Source: Ricinus communis | Lineage: Eukaryota > Streptophyta > Magnoliopsida > Malpighiales > Euphorbiaceae | Assembly (NCBI RefSeq): GCF_019578655.1 | Contig: NC_063262.1 | Location: 5,525,582 to 5,589,581 of the forward strand | Reading direction: 5' to 3' | Length of the DNA: 64,000 nt | Shown: one piece after another, positions 48,679-60,900 of the stretch | Layout of the letters: every line of letters starts with the position of its first letter | Numbering within the stretch: the stretch's first letter is position 1 | Notes under the pieces: model-generated | Told to the model about the DNA's origin: nothing | The model's input: the letters and a program-made list of their open reading frames with translations, nothing else | Databases searched by the model: none | Made by a program: the position numbers and the translations under genes

Positions 48679-49702
48679 TAATCTTCAGGGAAAGCAAGCT
48701 ACCAACAAAGAAGACAATCAGAGCTCCGGTAACCGGAAATCAACAGCATCAGCTAGGCCACAAGAACAAGCTTTAAAGTGTCCGAGATGTGATTCCCCGA
48801 ACACAAAATTCTGTTACTACAATAATTACAGTCTAACACAGCCAAGACATTTTTGCAAGACTTGTAGAAGGTATTGGACTAAAGGAGGAGCTCTGCGCAA
48901 CGTTCCAATCGGTGGTGGCTGCAGAAAAAATAAGAAAATGAAGTCATCTTCAAGACTCTCCGGTGACTCAAAAGACTCCAGTGGTTCTTCAGAGATCGGC
49001 GGATTTAAGTTCTTTCATGGTATATCTCCTGCCATGGATTTTAATCTTGGAGGGTTATCATTTCCTAGGCTAAGCCCTTCTTCAGGTGGTCTCTACAATC
49101 AGTTTTCTTCATTTGGGGATATGTCTGCTACTTCAGCAGCTGCTGCTGTTAGTGTTACCAATCCTTGTTTCAATCTTGATCCATCTGGTAGCTCTCCAGT
49201 TGGTTCTTTGATGGGGTTCAGTTATCCAATTTCTTCAGTTACTAGTGGGTTTAGCGGTGCAATTCAAGATGTGGGTACTGGTGGTGGTGGTAGTGGTTCG
49301 ATGAATGTTCACACTAATCTTGCATCTTCAATTGAATCTTTAAGTACTATAAACCAGGATTTGCACTGGAAATTACAGCAACAAAGATTAGCTATGCTTT
49401 TTGGAGGAGATGATCATAAAGATAACAGTGTGTCTTCTCTTGCTGTGGAAAATCAAGCACAAAAGCCCCAACCCATTTTGTTTCAAAATCTTGAAATTTC
49501 AAAGCCAGAAGTAAGCGGTGTTGGTAATTCAAGAAAAGAAGCTGATACTGCTACCGAATGGTTCTTTGGGAATTCTTACAGACAAGTCAATCCAACTCCA
49601 ACTAATAGTAACAGTAACGGCAACGATAATACAGCAGGGGCTAGCAACTGGAATGGGGTTCAGGCGTGGGGTGATTTGCACCAATACAATGGTTTGCCCT
49701 AG
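48665..49702 (+). CDS. DOF5.7: DOF-type zinc finger transcription factor, DOF5.7-like
   Basis: Plant-specific nuclear DNA-binding protein recognising AAAG sites, 345 residues in one exon. The DOF zinc finger has C39-x2-C42-x21-C64-x2-C67 ([19 protein letters not shown] and [10 protein letters not shown]), followed by the basic [18 protein letters not shown]. Outside the finger, three blocks match the Arabidopsis DOF5.7 subgroup: [20 protein letters not shown] with [10 protein letters not shown] near 222-247, [10 protein letters not shown] near 269, and TEWFFGNSY near 297; the end [18 protein letters not shown] is the C-terminal signature of that group. Gly/Ser-rich and Asn-rich stretches lie between. 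Two ATGs stand side by side (48665, 48668); the first is used here. Arabidopsis DOF5.7 is linked to guard cells and to vascular/procambial expression; role here is inferred. Confidence 0.95.
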   Translation: MMSPNNLQGKQATNKEDNQSSGNRKSTASARPQEQALKCPRCDSPNTKFCYYNNYSLTQPRHFCKTCRRYWTKGGALRNVPIGGGCRKNKKMKSSSRLSGDSKDSSGSSEIGGFKFFHGISPAMDFNLGGLSFPRLSPSSGGLYNQFSSFGDMSATSAAAAVSVTNPCFNLDPSGSSPVGSLMGFSYPISSVTSGFSGAIQDVGTGGGGSGSMNVHTNLASSIESLSTINQDLHWKLQQQRLAMLFGGDDHKDNSVSSLAVENQAQKPQPILFQNLEISKPEVSGVGNSRKEADTATEWFFGNSYRQVNPTPTNSNSNGNDNTAGASNWNGVQAWGDLHQYNGLP

Positions 49703-51480
49703 ACCAAGATCATAATTTGAGGTAGACCTTAACGAAAAGGGAAGGAAAAGAAAAAAAAGAAGATATATATAGAGAAATGATAATATTATCTAAAACCCAT
49801 TTAGGTATATATTTGTTCTTCTTTAATTTCACTTTAGTTTGGTGCAAGTTCAACTCGTAAAAGTTGAGGGAAAAGAGGAAGAAGAAAGTAATTTTTTGTT
49901 TTTGTATTTTATTTTTAGTAAGATGTTGAACAATTAAATAGCCTCTAGTTCTTGTTGTTGCTATTTGTTGGTGGCGATGATCATTTATCTTTTTCATATT
50001 ACGATAAAGATGCAAGGACTGTTGCCGTTTATGTTGGTACAATAAAAGGCCAGCTAGTCGTAGATGAAAATGAAAGACGTGGATATACAATGCTTGGTCT
50101 CTTACATATACACACACATCAAAACGAATAGAATATATGATGTAGAAGGAAGCTTGTTCTTATTTAATTGGTTTGTTATTGAAGTCTTTCTTGTTAACCT
50201 TTCCCTTCATTTTTTCCCCCTTGAAGAGTTTTGATATATCCTCTCTCAATCTACTCAATCTCTTTGGGATCTGTGATGGATTTTGGACTGTTATTAAATG
50301 AGAGACTTAATGCCATATCCTTGATTTGTTTTATGTTCAGTCATTGTCCAGAACTCTCACTGTCTCAGTTTGTGTTTGTCTCTCTCTCTTTCTATCTCAG
50401 GAAAACTGAGTCTCAGGCTCCCCAGCTACTGAACAAACAATGTCCATCTGTGAAACAACAACCAGAGTATCAGTAGCTGGGTGTAAGTAAGGTCCTCTCT
50501 TGCTTAGGCCTGCAATGTTAAGCCCTAGCCTCCTTGCTGTTGCTTTGTTTTTTTGTTTAATTTTTCTCTCTTTTTTTTCTCTGTTAGTGCTTAGGCTCTT
50601 CGTAATAATTAGTTGCAGTGTGGTGTGATTTGGTGGTGTCTGAAAAAGTGGTGGTTTGAAAGTGCATTGAATGAAAAAGACTTTACTGTCAACATTTGAG
50701 TGAATAGAGAGAGAGAGAGAGGGCACTTAGGGTTCGTTCTTTTGTATAGCAAAAATGTTTCGTTTAGCTTTTTAGGGTATTGGGTTGCGAGCCCTCTCTT
50801 CTTGCTAATTGCTATACTATACTGAGCATCCATTGTGATTCTGTTTATGACTAGCTCTTGTGAGACAGAAAAGCTTTTCTTTTTCTTTCATTGCTTTCAC
50901 TATTATATGTATCAAAAAAAAAAAAGAAAAAAAAAAGAAAAGGCCCCACAATCTTTAAGAAAAGAAAAGAAGATTAATTAGCTTCTCATTCTTTTCCACC
51001 ACAAGAAGCTGATAAACAATGTGCCTTAATAATGCTTATGTATGCATGCAAATCTTGGTTCAAATATTTCATTTACTTTTTTGGAACGTGGATTAATGCA
51101 ATTACTACACTTACATAATTATATAGATCATGATTCATAACCATTTATACGTACACACTGTTCATACATATGGCAGCATGCAACAAGGCCTGCCTCTCTC
51201 TCTATATATGTCGTCCATTTCAAAGTTGTCTTTTCTCCTTCTCTTTTTTTTTTTTTTTTTAAATCTCCAAAGAAAGCTAACATTCTTTTCTATGATGGAA
51301 GCAATTTTACATCTTTTTCTTGCTGGGGTGGGATCTCTTCCATGACTATTTTGTGTTTTTTCTTTCTTTTTCTTTTTGCTTTTCTTTTTGGCTTTCAACC
51401 ACTATCTACATTCTTTCTGGCTAACTAAACCTCTACTTTAACATTCCTTATGTTTGTACGAAGCCATTCTATGGCCATAG

Positions 51481-51511
<31 letters not shown>

Positions 51512-53670
51512 AATTAACTTTCCTGACTCACAAAAAAAGAAAAGAAAAAGCTAACCCTGCATCTTTTTAGCATCTTGTTGATGCTTTTTCATACCTAATC
51601 AGCTAATCTCTCTCTCCCATATGCACATTCAAGAACATAAAGCTAAATAATGCAAACACAAGTTCACTAAAGTTAAATGCTCATTTTAAAAGCAAGGCAA
51701 TCATTTGCATGTTAGTTTTCTTTATGCTTTTCCAATTGAGAACTATAGAATTTACATATAAATATATATATTTATATTACTGTTATCCCCATTTGATTTG
51801 GTTTATATACATATTCAAGGACACAAACATGCTCATTAGGGTCACTTTTTCTTTGTCTTGCCAAAGATAGAGAGGTAGAGGAAGGAGAGAGATGGGTGAT
51901 TTTCCTTATAAGAAACTGAAGAGAAGATGAAGCATTGCGTGATTAACGTGAGGGACAAGTCCCACCAGTAGAAAACTTTTTGTTTGGAAGTGATTATATT
52001 GTGCGTTTGTGTTGTGTTAACTTGTAACCTGCGAGAAGCTCATGACCTATTTTCAGGATCTGTTTGGTGCCTTGTGTTCCTCATATCATCCTCTCTCCTC
52101 TCCTCTCCTCTCCTCTCTAACCTATTAGCTGCTGCCCCATTATATACTCAATTTCTGGCCCCACCTCTTAACCACTTGATTAGATAGTGTCGATCTATCT
52201 ACACTGTAAAAAAGTGTCCACAAATTCAAGATTTGAGGCTACTGCTTAATTATTATGCTTGTGACTTGAGAACCATCTCTAATTTCATGTATAAGTTAGT
52301 CAACTTTTTGAATGGTTCAAACAAGATAGGAAATGGAAGTTGTCACTTACTTACTGTCCTTTTTAACTTCTTCATAAGGTAAATGGAAGTTTATTATTAC
52401 TTATTATCCTTCTGTATTCTTTCACTACTCGTTTTAAAGTATTCCTACCAAATGCATAATTAACTTATAATTTATTCATTCCATGTATTGGAAGTTGGCA
52501 CGAGCATTATGTATTACTATACGTTTGATCTTTGCTACTTATATTGATAAGCTATAAATATATTTAAATTAATGTTACACCTTAACTTGTACCGACTTTT
52601 ACTTAGTTAATATGGCATTATTAATAAAAAAGATAATCTCACAACATTTAAAACAATTTTATAAAAATTTATATGTCATACCATATCAGGTGGATACATT
52701 AAATTATTAAATTTTTAAATGCGAAAATAAAATATAAAAAATAATCTTAAATTCAAATTGAAGGAGAAAAAAAAAACTATACATTCATATTTTATTTTGA
52801 AGGGTACTTATTTTGTTAAAGGGATAGTTATTGGCCAGAAGCAGCCCATGTTCTGGCATACATCATCATCTATTATGAAATTACAGAAAGAAAAAAAAAA
52901 ACAAAAAAAACCTCTGACTCGGTGATGATTGCTTCATCAGACGGCTGAAAATGAAATTTTCCAAAGGAAGAAAGGGAGGAGAAGGGATATTGGGGATTTC
53001 TTCACTCAATAGCAAAATGAGTTATGGGGGAGATGTTGCCATTTGTGAGAGACCAAAAAGAAACTGCACTCTCTCTATCAGGAAATCAGTGAGTCTTAAG
53101 TGGCAAATAACTAATCAGACATGTCATCATATCCCCAAAACGAAACGGTATCTCTTTCAAATCAGAGTTACAAGAATCTTGTTTTATTGTGTTAGTAATG
53201 ACGTATTCATAAATGGAAGTGACTATCAGAAACCCTAAAACGAGAAAATGCACTTCTTTCTTTCATTCATCATCCTTTTTGGCTTCTTTCTAATCTTTGG
53301 ATTAAAAAACAAGACAACAACAACGACACCACCTCCCCACACCTTCCACCAACCCATCTCATCATTTCTTTTTTTGGCCTCTACTGCATGCCGTTTTCCT
53401 TTACTTTCTTTCTTTCTTTCTTTTTTAATTAGATTTTTCTATTTTCTTCTTTTCAGTTATTATTCCTTTCGTTAATGGGCTATGTCCAAGCATTTGGTAC
53501 ATTTTTATTTCACTTCAGAAAAGAGGTGCCCTTTTGGATGCCACCATAAATAGAACTAGAAAGTTTTCATTAAAATGAATTTTTCAACATGTGAAGTCTA
53601 GGCAGACCGCGTCCTTAACACTGTTCGGCCAGAATAGATAGATATTAATATTTTAAAAATAAAATAATTA
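49703..53670. other. 3' region of the DOF gene and intergenic DNA
   Basis: An AATAAA at 50040-50045 is a candidate poly(A) signal. Beyond it there are pyrimidine-rich tracts, a poly(A/T)-rich patch at 50910-50940, (TA)n at about 51486-51511 and a (CTCTC)n run at about 52091-52117. Short frames here show no known family and are not called. Confidence 0.4.
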
Positions 53671-53674
53671 GTAA

Positions 53675-54080
53675 ATTATATTTACAGTCTTTAAATTTTG
53701 TACTTTCTAATAAAAATATATTAAATTTTTAATTTCTATTTAAATGGTTACTGAACTATATAATTAACAACACTGATGAGTTTTTCCGGTAACTATGAGA
53801 AAAAATTACATGAGCGGTTACTAAATTTTACACTTTATAATAAAAAGGTACTAAAATTTTAATTTTAAAACATATATAGCTGATATCTTTTTGTAACAAA
53901 TCAAAGGTTTTGATATCTTTTTCTTACAAAGTGTAGGATTTATAACCATATATGTAATTTACCTTCTCAGTGTGCTGAAAAATCCACTGGTGTTATTAAA
54001 ATTAAAGTTTAGCAACCGTTTAATTACAAATCAAAGGTTTGATATCTTTTTTTTTATAAGGTGCAAAATTTTGAAATTCT
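53675..54080. mobile_element. MITE-like nested inverted repeats
   Basis: Blocks of the type TTAAATTTTGTACTTTCTAATAAAAA and their reverse complements (TTTTCTTACAAAGTGTAGGATT; TTTTTTATAAGGTGCAAAATTTT) alternate, together with a TTACAAATCAAAGGTTTGATATC pair. The layout suggests one inverted-repeat element with an internal duplication, or two nested ones. Non-coding. Exact ends unresolved. Confidence 0.5.
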
Positions 54081-54169
54081 TTACTATATGACTAAAAAGA
54101 AATTCATGAAAGAAAAAAGAAAGAAATTTTTATTATATGAAGAAGGTTATAGATAGTGCTAAGTGCCAA

Positions 54170-54269
54170 TACTAAATACTATCCTATTTCCTAAGGCATA
54201 ATATTTAAAAGAAAAATTATACTAAATACTATCCTATTTCCTAAGGCTTAATATTTAAAAGAAAAATTA
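54170..54269 (+). repeat. Tandem duplication of a 50-bp unit
   Basis: TACTAAATACTATCCTATTT at 54170 and again at 54220, followed in both by CCTAAGGC(A/T)TAATATTTAAAAG. The two units differ at about one position, so the duplication is recent. Confidence 0.9.
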
Positions 54270-55215
54270 GAATGAAGGAGAAAACTTTTGGCATTTTTCA
54301 GTAATAGAAGTTACTTTTCTAATTCTATAAATTAAGAAACTCAATCCATCATAAATTTATTAATAAGTTTGAATCGTAATAATATTATATTGATGTCTAC
54401 AGTCTTCTTTTGGCAATAAAGCTTGGAAGAAAGCTGTTCAAGCTAACACTGGTGATGATGAGCAGCGAGCTCAAGGAAGAGCTGAGGGTTGCGAGCATAG
54501 CGTAGGTTTTAATGCAAAGTTCTTCTTCTCTTGAAGGAAATGATTTGTCTATATTACTGAAATAACTTGTGATTTTTCTTCTTTTTTTTTTCCAAATATT
54601 TTTTTGAATACGCTTTTTTGATCCAGGGCATCCCAAAATAAATGGGATGACAGTTTTCCATTTCAAAACTGTAAAATAATTAATGAAAAATCTTTTCGAT
54701 TTCAATTATGTTTCCTCTTGTTTCTTCTAGTGTAATAAAATCAATAATAGTAAGTAATGTACCTCGGTACATTTATGAGTATAAAACATTGTATTACAAT
54801 TCAACCTTTTTCTTTCACTTGCAAGAATTTATACCTTTTTCCAACTTTTTATACTTGATTAAACTAACAATCTAAAGTAGCGAGTAGGATAGTACTAATA
54901 ACTGAATGCTTAAAATGGCGAATAGAACGATAGTAACAGTATCCCTTGTTGCTCTGATATGAGCTTTTAACACTTAAAGTTACGAGTAAAATAATACTAG
55001 TAATATATGTTTTAATTCTCAAAATTGAGCTTTAAATGTCTAAAGTGGCGAGTTGAACAATGCTAACAATATACCTTAATATTCTAAAAATAAGCTCGGT
55101 ATACATAAAATAGTGAGTAGAACAATATTGACAATATATCTTAATGTGCTAGAATGAGCTCAATACGCTTAAAATGGCGAGTAAAACAATATTAACAATG
55201 TTTTTTGTTATAGAT
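54270..55215. other. Intergenic DNA
   Basis: No gene. At 54880-55200 the phrase AA(A/G)(A/T)GGCGAGTA/TGAACAAT...CTAACAATAT recurs at about 60-65-bp intervals (near 54908, 55048, 55170), a loose tandem repeat. A genic-looking patch at 54395-54540 was not recognised. Confidence 0.4.
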
Positions 55216-55219
55216 TCTA

Positions 55220-55640
55220 AAGATATATTAAGTATTGAATCTAGAATGGAACTTTATTAAAAGGCAACTCATATATCTTTTGATTAACATTTATCTCTAA
55301 AAATCAAAATACTACAATCAAAACTCCAAGGACCCCTTCCAACAATTCGATTCTTCTCACAAGTTGACCAAATCTGAAAAATATTAGGCATATTACCGAG
55401 TGAAAAATCTCACCATTCACTAATTTGGAGGATAAAATTTTACAAGCCAAGCAACAAGCATCCTCTTATTAGCCTCATCTATTTCCTTGACTCAATATGA
55501 ACCACCATAGTTTGATCTTCTCTAATCAGGTACATTCTTTCATAAGGCTAAGACACCTCCTCAGGATCCATGACCAGGGCAAACTATCCAACAGAGAACA
55601 ATAAGGACCAAGCACACATAACAAGACCATTCTAGATAGG
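55220..55640 (-). pseudogene. LINE ORF1 (DUF4283-like) relic
   Basis: On the minus strand, across stops and frameshifts, the order MVVHIESRK, (R)GCLLLG, NMPNIFQIW, NRIVGRGPW, SFDCSIL is that of the DUF4283 domain near the N-terminus of plant non-LTR retrotransposon ORF1 proteins, whose hallmark is an (R)V...GPW(S/T)FD block. Heavily decayed. No reverse transcriptase recognised nearby. Confidence 0.55.
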
Positions 55641-57957
55641 AGTGAAGAGCTCGTCAACCGAACGCAAAACCTACTCTCACCAAAAGAAAAATCCTAAATC
55701 CAAGCCCTAGGGCAAAAACCCTAGGCATGACTTTATGAGGAAATCTTTTTAGTCTATGAATGATATGGTAAACTGAATAAACCTAATAATTTCTCGTATA
55801 ATCTAGTTACTACAGTCAAGTACTTATGTTATCAAGTAGAGATTGGTGGTTAAAATTCAAACTCCTTTCTTATCTTTTGAAATATTAAGACTTTCCTATA
55901 TCAAAAGAGCGAGAAATTCTTAGATAAACTCAGCTCACATCATACGTAGATTATACCAATTGCATGGTGGACTGGTAAACAGAGTCTACCTAAGAATTTC
56001 TCAGATTATACTACTTGTATTAGTTAAATAGGACTCTAAGAACCAAAAAGCTTTAAAATTTATATATATATACATATATATCTATGTGTGTGTATTTATA
56101 TAACGCCAAAAAGACCGTTATACTCATCAAAGTTTAAAAATTTTAATATGTTAATTGATATTTGGAGCTTAGTGAGAAATTATCTTCAGTTTCTAGAAGC
56201 TTATAGTTGTAGATTTCTTTTTTGAGTGCAATGTACAATTTCAGTTGAATTTTGTCTCAAAGGGTTAGATATGGGAATTTCATCTAGAATTAATGTAGAA
56301 TTTGTCGGGTATAACTTTTATGGATAGTAAAATACTATTTCATGAATTTATCGCAACTACGCATTAAAAAAAAGAGTACATGGAAAATGGAGAGATTTCC
56401 TCATTTACATAGCTTATGATGGACAAGGGCAAAAATATCAGAATGATTCTATGAGCTCCAAATCTTTTCCCATCTGATTTTGTGGGCTAAGTACCAGTTA
56501 TATTCTCTTATTCATAAAAACAAAAATGAAGAAAAGAAAAGTATATTCATACATAAATATAAAATTGTTAGAACAATAATAAAAATATATGAAAATAGAA
56601 CCTCACTTAAATAGTATTAAATTTCTATAATATTTTTCAATTGGTCTAACTTAGCTATAATAAATTTTAATTTAGGAAACAATATGTTCTACTCATTTAG
56701 TCTTTCTTTTTTCTTTTGAGAAAACTCATTTAGTCTTTTAAATAAGTCTGATGGTAAGAAAATCAGCAGTAAATTTTTCAATTTCATAAACACTTTCGTA
56801 CAAGAGAATTTCATTCATTTCATAAAAGAAATTGATAATGGATTCACAAAAGGGAATTTAACAAATTACATAAAAGGTATTAACAAGGAAAAGTCAAAAA
56901 ATCTTATAAATAAAATATTAATAATAAATATATATATATAAAGATTGGCAATGAACTAAAAATAAAATAACAAAAAGAAAAACAGAAAAAAGACAGCAAA
57001 GAGAAAAAGAAAGAAAGGAAGCGACTGGGGCTTTTATTTTATTTTTAGTTTTACCTTTTAATGGTTTGCATGATAGTATACAATTAATTAGTTACTAATA
57101 TTTACAAGCTCACTAATTGAAGGGATATACATATTTGGATAACTTTTACAAGTCACAGTATTCATAAATTTTGTGGTTCTTTAGTTCAAACATTCATGTT
57201 GATATCTTCATATTTTCAACTAAAAATAGGAATAAAACTTATTCCCTAAAAATACTTGCAGGGAAGGCACAAAGTAGCCATTAATCCTAAAAATTCCACT
57301 ATATAATAGTTTGTCTGGTATCAAGTTTCATAATTATTATTATTTCTATAAACTTTTTCTGCTATCTATGGGACTATCCTATTTTGTGCATGCATTATCA
57401 TAAACAAAGAGCCAAAAATTCATTAAAAAAAAAAATCATAGTTTTGTGTAGGGCTTTCCACAGACCAAATTCTTGGTCGGATGAGAAAGAGAACTACTAG
57501 GGTGGGTGGGTACCAAAAATGTGCCAAATGGGTAGCTGAAGCTTAATCAAAGCACTAATTAATGGACTTTATTAGGGAATATTATGAAATGACTGCTACT
57601 AATTGTACAAGAAAATATCAATCATAGCTAATCAGGTTAGGTCACCCTTCTTTTTTTCTGGTAACTTTTTCAACTGACCATTAGGTATATTTGAGTTGAC
57701 TATCATGAGATTGTAAATAGCATGTTTTAAACGAGGTGTTATTTTGTGTTAAAGTGTTTGCCACTATTGGAACTTGGAACTAAAGCAATTACTAAATTTC
57801 ATTTTTATGGACATATAATGTAGTTTTCATTTCATGCACACTATAAGCAGCACACAAGGAACTATATACTTCTGAGGTAAAATACATAATAATGAAAAAG
57901 AAATAAAAAGAAACGAAAAGAAAAGGAAATGGACTGGTATTGATTGTGTAATAGTAT
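55641..57957. other. Intergenic DNA between the LINE relic and the kinesin gene
   Basis: AT-rich, no gene recognised. The right end should contain the 3' untranslated region of the minus-strand kinesin gene. Confidence 0.4.
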
Positions 57958-60900
57958 TCAGCACCAAATCTTTTTCTTAGCATCCCTCTCCCTGAACCCT
58001 CCTTGTCCCTGATCTCTGATAACTCTCTTGTGAGTCAAGGGTCCTTGAGCAACTGAGGCTGGCCTTGCTGCTCTACTGGTCATAACTCTACCTATTTTTG
58101 GAGGGTCGGATTTCCTAACTCTGTTGTCATGGAAGGAAGCCTGCATAAAGTTGTTCTCTGTTTCTCCTGATTGCCTTTTCTTTCGCGTCTGATCATGAAG
58201 GGTATTATTATTGTTATTATTATTTTCTTTCATCAATGTAGAACCCTGACTGAATGGGCGCTTCATTGAGTTTGAATTCCTTAGGACATGAGACTCGATG
58301 TCGCTCAAGAATCCATCATCTCTAACGCAAGTTTTTTGTTCAGTAGGTGTAGCCCTTACACTGCCAGGAAAATCATGAGGATCAAGTAATTGCTTGCACT
58401 GCAATTGTTTCTCTTGCTCATTCAGCTTGTCTTCAAGATCCTTAATCTGCTATAAGAAAATTACTAATTATGAAATGCACAGAAATTTATGTTTGAGAGA
58501 CGAGATGAATGATTTTGAATGGCTAATGAATCAATGACAGTTTAAGAAAACTGCATGAAACTTTTAGTTGAGAGAACAAACATGTAATAATAATTAAAAA
58601 AACGGTATAATGATTTTATTTCTGGAAAGATGCCAATAAATTTCTTTGAAGAGAGGGTTGGCTATTCTGAAAATGAAGATCAAGACATAAAAATAATGAG
58701 GAAAATAGTAACCTTTTGATGAAGTAACAAAGTCTCGGAGTTATTTTCCTGCTCCTTTAGTTTTCTCTCGAGTTCTTTAATCTGTAGAAAAAGGACAGGA
58801 AAAGGAAAATGTCAATCATTCATGTTATAAGCATAGAGCAAGTCTCCATTTCACATTACAAAAATTAAAATAAATCCTTTACAAACCTTGTGTTGAAGGG
58901 CGAAGGAATAAGACTCCGACTCTTGCACTTGTTCCTTCAGCTTGTTCTCAAGTTCCTTAACCTGTTGAAGCAAAAAAGTATTGACATTTCAGTCTTCCCT
59001 TAACAGCTGATTAAATATGTAAAACATAGATCATATATAGAAACTCCATGGAAGTTTATTAGGTAATCTGCCTTATACAGATGTGAATTGTATGAACCTG
59101 TATCCTAAAGATAAAATCAGTAGTATCAAAATTGCATAAAGTACGAGGCACCAACCTTCTGTTGAAAAGCTGTAGAATCTGATTGCTGTCGCTCTCTGAG
59201 CTTGTTATCTAGTTCCTTGACCTTCAACAGATAGTAAGTTGTGGTTATCCAGGGAAATAAAGCAGCATATGAAATGAAACTATGCCACTAGTATGCTAAG
59301 TTGCTTTCAACCTTTTGTAGGAGACCATTACAGATATCTTCCTTTCCTTTCAATCTATCTGATAATTGTGAGATTTGCTTCCCCAACTGGCTATGCAAGG
59401 TACTCTTAAACTCAAGCTGGCCTTCAAGTTCTTTAATCTTCTCTTGCTGGTTTTTGTAAACCTGGTCTTTGCCTCTGGCCTTGTTTTCCAGGTTCTGTAG
59501 GTTCTCTTCTAACTTCCTCAGTGATTCCTCTTTAGATTTACATTCCTGCCTTGCTTTATCAAGCTTCACAAGGAGGAATAAGAAATTAATACTGAATCAG
59601 ATATCTAAGCATAATAAAGGGAAAAAAATTTATTGTAAAAGGAGAAACTCAATTGTACTATATCAGCTATCAAACTAATTTTAGCAAATCTCCGAACTCA
59701 CCAACAGTTTCATCTTTTGAAGCTCACTTGTATCAATTTGCCTTTTTGCAGGGCCAAACTCAATCCCTCGGACTCGAGTTGCAAAATTTAGTGAACTCAG
59801 AGTCTCACTCACGTCCTGTTCTGTAGGGCTAATTTGCACAAACATCAAAGTTTTGGAGTCACCTCCTGTAATACGCATGAAACTTTTAACAAACATATTG
59901 TTTGTGAGATTAAACCCCAGTCAATACATATTTATAGGCTAATATTTGCAATTTTTGCAATCCAGAATATGATAACAATGCTAGAAATATGAATATAGAT
60001 TAAAGCGCAAGGTGTCAATTTGTTTTACTCAAACTGAATCCTTTGTGTCTCATATAAGATGAATTGCTACATACTCATAGATGTAATAAAAATATAACAC
60101 TTAATATAAAAAACTCAAATAGTTTTATTTTGATTGATTAAACTTACCCAATGAATCTTGAAGTAAATGCGTCAACTTGGAATTCCTAAAATCAATAACA
60201 GCAGAAATTGTTACATTATAATTTAAAATAATTAATCTGACATAAAAATATAAAAGAAATGCACAAGTACTAACCTGTATGGAATGTGGCTGCTTTTAGT
60301 TGCTAAAGCATATATAACATCCCCAAGAGCAGAAAGGGATCTGTTGATATTTTGAGCTTCCTTTAGTCGTTCCCCCTGCACATCAGTTTTGGCCAGCCTC
60401 TCACTCCCTGCCAGATCCACAAGCCAAAGCTTGCTCTTGGTGCATTCACCATTCATCAAGTTCTTTGCTTTTACCATTACACATAGCATACTGATTCATA
60501 TAAAGAATATAAATTTAACATGGTCAATCATTAATGAGAAGGAAGGTTCCTCTCGTGGTTTACTCAAATGAAGAAAAAAACAACCGAGCTTGGTACCAGT
60601 GAGATCGGCTGCTGTGTTCATTGACATTATTGGATCCAACAGCTCTAGCATTACTTCCAGCCTGCAGGACATTCCAGACTTCCTTTAAGTTATCAACTTT
60701 AGCTTCTACAATCCCCGGAACATGATGGGACCCTTCAGAAGATTGTTTTATTTCCAGCCTAGCAATGCACATAAATGAGGATTCAGCGGACACTGTTCTC
60801 ATGCAATTTTTCCAAGCAAAGTCAAGTCACCTTTTAAAATTGAGCCTAAATTGAGATCAAGCTGTCATCTCACGTAAAGGACCAAAGATGGGCTTATTTA

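Noticed and set aside
52951..53238. 95-codon plus-strand frame beginning MKFSKGRKGG
   Set aside because: No family similarity, composition not coding-like, no splice context.
54397..54705. 102-codon minus-strand frame, and a plus-strand reading with NKAWKKAVQANTGDD
   Set aside because: Both strands look partly genic but neither could be tied to a family; may be transposon debris.
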